From an uncultured Limosilactobacillus sp. (lineage in GTDB: Bacteria; Bacillota; Bacilli; Lactobacillales; Lactobacillaceae), in NCBI GenBank assembly GCA_944326735.1, contig CALVFC010000057.1, positions 1-8,111 on the forward strand: 8,111 bases of DNA, read 5' to 3'. Both the position numbers and the translations under genes were made by a program. This document shows positions 4,944 to 8,111 of this stretch, in pieces (positions within the stretch are counted from its first letter, which is position 1; the number at the start of each line of letters is the position of its first letter). Below the pieces are notes generated by a model. That model worked only from the letters and a program-made list of their open reading frames with translations. It was not told the DNA's origin and did not search any database.

Positions 4944-5807
4944 ATGATTGATAATTACCTATTAGAAGGATTAGTCGCGTTTATGAATAACGGAACACTT
5001 GCTAAAACAGCGACACAGTTGGGCATAACCCAGCCCGCGGTGACTCGTAATATGCATAAACTAGAAGATGAATTGGGAGTAGTGCTTTTTCACCGTAGTC
5101 CCAATAAGGTTACTTTGACCGAAACGGGATCCTTTGCCGCGCAAGAAGCAGTTAAGTTGTTGCAGTCCAATAACGACTATGTCTCCAGGGTTCACCAATT
5201 TAATCAGAATCAAGCACAGATCGAAGTCGCTAGTAACGCTCCTGGCCCCATCATTGTCCTGCGTTCTCTCCATTTGCCGAACGTTAAAATATCCGCCAAT
5301 TTGGTTGAGCATAACTTTATTTCACTTTTAGATAAACAACAAGTAACCTGCTTATTAATTAACCAGCCATTGCAAACCCCATCAATCGATTCAACCTACC
5401 TGGGGATTGAACGCATGGCCGTTAATCTACCGGCGGATAGTTCACTAGCCACCAAAAAGCAGCTATCATATGAAGACTTCCGTGGGCAAACATTACTCAG
5501 TCCCCGCGACATTGGCTTCTGGCAGAAGATTTACGAAGACCATATTCCTGATGGCAAGATAATCTATCAGGAGCATTCCCACGACTATAGTAAGATTCTC
5601 AATTTTTCTACACTTCCCTACTTCACCACGAATCTTACTCAGCTGAGTACTAATTGGGGTGCTGACTTGCCGCACGATCGGGTACTCGTGCCACTAAAAG
5701 ATGCCTTTGCCCAGCAAAAGGCCTACGCTTGCTATTTGACAGCTAATCACCATCAGCTGGCACCACTAATTCAACAATTACAGGATAAGTGGGCAACTGT
5801 TGACTAA
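4944..5807 (+). CDS. LysR-family transcriptional regulator
   Basis: A 287-residue regulator of usual LysR length. The N-terminal winged helix-turn-helix is clear: TLAKTATQLGITQPAVTRNMHKLEDELGVVLFHRSPNKVTLTETG occupies roughly residues 18-62. A linker helix follows, and from about residue 90 a divergent effector-binding region of the periplasmic-binding-protein fold, whose ligand I cannot predict. The ATG at 4944 is preceded by GGAGGTGA (4932-4939). The gene is divergent from the alcohol dehydrogenase across a 114-bp region with symmetric sites. In this family that layout usually means the regulator controls the neighbouring operon and itself. No terminator separates it from the cardiolipin synthase gene 46 bp downstream, so partial co-transcription is possible. 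Confidence 0.92.
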   Translation: MIDNYLLEGLVAFMNNGTLAKTATQLGITQPAVTRNMHKLEDELGVVLFHRSPNKVTLTETGSFAAQEAVKLLQSNNDYVSRVHQFNQNQAQIEVASNAPGPIIVLRSLHLPNVKISANLVEHNFISLLDKQQVTCLLINQPLQTPSIDSTYLGIERMAVNLPADSSLATKKQLSYEDFRGQTLLSPRDIGFWQKIYEDHIPDGKIIYQEHSHDYSKILNFSTLPYFTTNLTQLSTNWGADLPHDRVLVPLKDAFAQQKAYACYLTANHHQLAPLIQQLQDKWATVD

Positions 5808-5829
5808 ATGGCGTATGATAGAATAGATT
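5800..5829 (+). promoter_or_regulatory. Candidate promoter of the cardiolipin synthase gene
   Basis: TTGACT (5800-5805), an 18-bp spacer and TAGATT (5824-5829) form a plausible sigma-A promoter that overlaps the last codons of the LysR-type gene. The leader would be about 18 nt and still contain AAAGGAG at 5840-5846. The match is moderate. Confidence 0.35.
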
Positions 5830-5853
5830 TATTTATATCAAAGGAGAAAAATA

Positions 5854-7344
5854 ATGGTTTGGACTTGGGACGTCATTCGACGCATCATTGAAGTACTATG
5901 GCTGATTAACATTGGCTTTGCAATTTGGACGGTCTTCCGGAGTCGTCGCGATATTGCAGCCACTTGGGCATGGCTCCTGGTTTTATCAGTCTTCCCATAT
6001 GTAGGTTTTATCTTATACATGTTTGTTGGTCGTCAACTATCGCATGATGATATCTTCAGTATTCGAAAGGAACAGGCGGCCTTTCGCAACTCTTTCTTGG
6101 ACAAGCAGCATCAACTGTTAACTCAACACCAGCTGTTACCGCGTAGTGACCGTAAGCCGCGGGCCCGTATGCTAGCGGAGTTAAACTTAAACAATGATGA
6201 TGCTATTTTAACCTTTAACAACCAGGTGGAAGTCTTTACTGATGGTCACGCTAAGTTTGAACAGTTAATTGACGACATCGACCATGCGCAACATACGATC
6301 GCCGTTGAATATTACACCTTCTATGCTGACCACCTTGGTCACCGCGTTTTGGACGCGTTGGTACGAGCAGCACAACGTGGTGTTAAGGTCCGCGTCCTGT
6401 ACGATGCCAGCGGATCACGAGGAACAAAACCCGCTTTCTTTGCCCCGTTGACTAAGCTTGGCGGTGAAGCCCAAGCATTCATTTCCAGTTCTTCCAAGTG
6501 GTACACTTCGCCTCGTCTGAACTACCACCTGCACCGGAAATTGGTCATCATTGACCACCAGCTGGGTTACATTGGGGGCTTTAACATTGGTGACCAGTAC
6601 CTCGGTGATAGTCCAAAGTTCGGTTACTGGCGTGATACCCACCTGCGGGTCATCGGTCAAGCAGCATTGATGATGGAAATCCGTTTTGCAATGGACTGGA
6701 ACACGACTTGCCGACGCACCCATAAGCAACACCTGCATCTAGACGAAGAGTTAGCCCATTTTAACGTTGTTCGTCCTGACGATACGCAGCCGAATAACGT
6801 TCCAATGCAAATTGTTTCTTCTGGACCAGATAACGACCATTACGCTATTCGTCGTGGGTACGAAGGAATCATTGCTACAGCTCGTAAGTATGTCTACATT
6901 CAGTCACCATATTTAATTCCCGAAAGTTCTGTCCTGGAAGCACTAATTATCGCTGCCAAAAGTGGGGTAGATGTCCGGATCATGGTGCCTTGCATGCCCG
7001 ACCACCCATTCGTGTACCGGATGACTGAATACTATGCTAAGTACCTTGTCCATAATGGTGTCAAGGTTTACCGCTACGATAATGGTTTCATTCACGCAAA
7101 GACAATTGTATCTGGTACTAATATTGCTTCTGTTGGTTCCGCTAATCAAGACTACCGGAGTTACAAGCTAAACTTTGAAGTTAATGCCTTCACCTATAGT
7201 CCAGAATTATCGGCCAAGCTCAAAAAGATCTTTGAAGATGACATGATGAACTGCACGCCAATGACCGAAGAATACTTCGATCAGCAATCGACCTGGCTTA
7301 AATTCAAGCAACAATTCTCTCGTCTTCTTTCACCAATTTTTTAA
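5854..7344 (+). CDS. cls: Cardiolipin synthase, phospholipase D superfamily
   Basis: A 496-residue membrane enzyme of typical bacterial Cls size that condenses two phosphatidylglycerols into cardiolipin and glycerol at the cytoplasmic membrane. Two N-terminal hydrophobic segments (about 10-28 and 36-58) anchor it; the second contains the conserved WAWLLVLSVFPYVGFILY stretch. Two phospholipase D repeats follow. The first HKD motif is complete: His227, Lys229, Asp234 in HRKLVIIDH with GGFNIGDQYLG after it. The second has His414 and Lys416 in FIHAKTIVSG, but the expected Asp is Gly421. The flanking ASVGSANQDYRSYKLNFEVNAF is otherwise normal. AAAGGAG (5840-5846) sets the ATG at 5854. A terminator follows within 10 bp. 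Assignment is secure; full activity with the altered second motif is uncertain. Confidence 0.94.
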   Translation: MVWTWDVIRRIIEVLWLINIGFAIWTVFRSRRDIAATWAWLLVLSVFPYVGFILYMFVGRQLSHDDIFSIRKEQAAFRNSFLDKQHQLLTQHQLLPRSDRKPRARMLAELNLNNDDAILTFNNQVEVFTDGHAKFEQLIDDIDHAQHTIAVEYYTFYADHLGHRVLDALVRAAQRGVKVRVLYDASGSRGTKPAFFAPLTKLGGEAQAFISSSSKWYTSPRLNYHLHRKLVIIDHQLGYIGGFNIGDQYLGDSPKFGYWRDTHLRVIGQAALMMEIRFAMDWNTTCRRTHKQHLHLDEELAHFNVVRPDDTQPNNVPMQIVSSGPDNDHYAIRRGYEGIIATARKYVYIQSPYLIPESSVLEALIIAAKSGVDVRIMVPCMPDHPFVYRMTEYYAKYLVHNGVKVYRYDNGFIHAKTIVSGTNIASVGSANQDYRSYKLNFEVNAFTYSPELSAKLKKIFEDDMMNCTPMTEEYFDQQSTWLKFKQQFSRLLSPIF

Positions 7345-7351
7345 AAGAATT

Positions 7352-7375
7352 CGGTCCGTCATGGGCCGTTTTTTT
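7352..7375 (+). terminator. Rho-independent terminator of cls
   Basis: CGGTCC (7352-7357), loop GTCAT and GGGCCG (7363-7368) form a 6-bp stem with one G-U pair, followed by seven T residues (7369-7375). It lies directly after the cls stop codon. Confidence 0.85.
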
Positions 7376-7417
7376 GTTTAAAATTGATAGTAAGAATTTA
7401 TTTAGGAGGCCAGTCTC

Positions 7418-8111
7418 ATGATCCATAATGAAACCCTTGATCAGCAGTTTAACCATCGTTCAATCCGTGCATTTAAGCCCCAGTCATTAACGAAGGAGCA
7501 GCTGACCACTCTGTATACTGCTGCCAGTCATACTTCGACCAGTAATTTTTGGCAACAATTTAGTATTATCCACGTCACCGATCCTGAAAAGCGGGCCGCC
7601 ATTCGGAAAATCTCCAAGCAGCCCTATGTTGGTGCCAATGGGGACCTCTTCATTTTCTTGGTAGACATGTACCGCAACCAAAAGATTCGGCAGGCAGCAG
7701 GGAAAGATGATGGCCTTCTCTACACAACCGACCTCTTCCAACAAGCAAGTGAAGATGCCATCTTGGCCGTTCAGAACACTTTAACTGCCGCGGAAAGCAT
7801 GGGCCTTGGCGGAGTGATTCTGGGCTCCATCAAGAATGATCCTTTAAAGCTTATCCAAGTCCTTAATTTGCCAAAAATGACCTTCCCTATTCTGGGGTTA
7901 CAGGTTGGGGTGCCCGACCAAGAGCCCCAGTTAAAGCCACGACTACCATTGCAGTTTATTGCCTTTGATAATGAATACCGCCGCGACTTTCAAGCCAGCG
8001 ATCTTGCAGATTACGATAAGGAAGTTACGCAATATTATGACCTGCGTGATACCAATAAACGTGTTGATTCCTTTACCCACCAAATTGCCGGCAAGAAGCT
8101 TGATAAGGGTA
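7418..8111 (+). CDS. NfsA-like nitroreductase, NADPH-dependent FMN oxidoreductase (partial)
   Basis: A frame of 231 codons from ATG 7418 to the right edge; family members are about 240-250 residues, so only the C-terminal end is missing. It belongs to the nitroreductase superfamily: FMN-bound dimeric enzymes that transfer two electrons from NAD(P)H to nitro compounds, quinones or flavins. Visible marks are HRSIRAF at 13-19 (FMN phosphate contact), the TSTSNFWQQFSII stretch at 39-51, GLGGVILGSI at 129-138, and GVPD followed by PQLKPRLP at 170-177, the signature of the NfsA/FRP branch. The N-terminal ribosome binding site AGGAGG at 7404-7409 supports the start. It has its own transcription unit after the cls terminator, though I found no convincing promoter in the 42-bp gap. 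The physiological substrate cannot be told. Confidence 0.92.
   Translation, partial: MIHNETLDQQFNHRSIRAFKPQSLTKEQLTTLYTAASHTSTSNFWQQFSIIHVTDPEKRAAIRKISKQPYVGANGDLFIFLVDMYRNQKIRQAAGKDDGLLYTTDLFQQASEDAILAVQNTLTAAESMGLGGVILGSIKNDPLKLIQVLNLPKMTFPILGLQVGVPDQEPQLKPRLPLQFIAFDNEYRRDFQASDLADYDKEVTQYYDLRDTNKRVDSFTHQIAGKKLDKG

Overview
The window looks like chromosomal DNA of a lactic acid bacterium in the family Lactobacillaceae. A moderate-GC heterofermenter such as Limosilactobacillus is the best guess, but the genus is inferred from protein flavour and not proven. The evidence is a ClpL-type chaperone, strong AGGAGG-type ribosome binding sites, short Rho-independent terminators, and a set of small stress and redox enzymes typical of lactobacilli. 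I see no phage, transposase, CRISPR or defence genes.

Layout, left to right. (1) On the minus strand lies the first 469 codons of clpL (1-1409), cut by the window edge. Upstream on the same strand is a small helix-turn-helix protein gene (1514-1735). Its promoter is buried in a large near-perfect inverted repeat (1764-1795). (2) A gene-free stretch of about 600 bp (1736-2337) is densely structured. It holds a sigma-A promoter, a ~160-nt stand-alone RNA ending in a clean terminator (1885-2043, possibly 6S RNA), three imperfect tandem repeats (2073-2161), a ~108-nt rod-like palindromic element (2159-2266) and a perfect 13-bp palindrome before osmC. (3) On the plus strand, an OsmC-family peroxidase-like gene and a NUDIX hydrolase form a two-gene operon (2338-3231). 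It ends at a strong terminator (3237-3269) that can also serve the converging operon. (4) On the minus strand, a zinc alcohol dehydrogenase and a small flavodoxin form a second operon (4829 to 3275). It is divergent from a LysR-type regulator gene (4944-5807), and the 114-bp region between them contains a long dyad covering both the dehydrogenase -10 box and its ribosome binding site. (5) On the plus strand, a cardiolipin synthase (5854-7344) has its own terminator, followed by an NfsA-like nitroreductase (7418-8111) cut by the right edge.

The common theme is stress and redox handling: protein disaggregation (ClpL), hydroperoxide removal (OsmC), nucleotide-type hydrolysis (NUDIX), NADPH/FMN chemistry (dehydrogenase, flavodoxin, nitroreductase) and membrane lipid adjustment (cardiolipin synthase). 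Nothing shows that they act as one system. The most unusual signals are the structured non-coding block at 1850-2285, the operator-like inverted repeat of the small HTH gene, the dyad before the dehydrogenase, and two apparent losses of a key motif residue: the Walker A glycine in the second ATPase domain of ClpL, and the aspartate of the second HKD motif in cardiolipin synthase.
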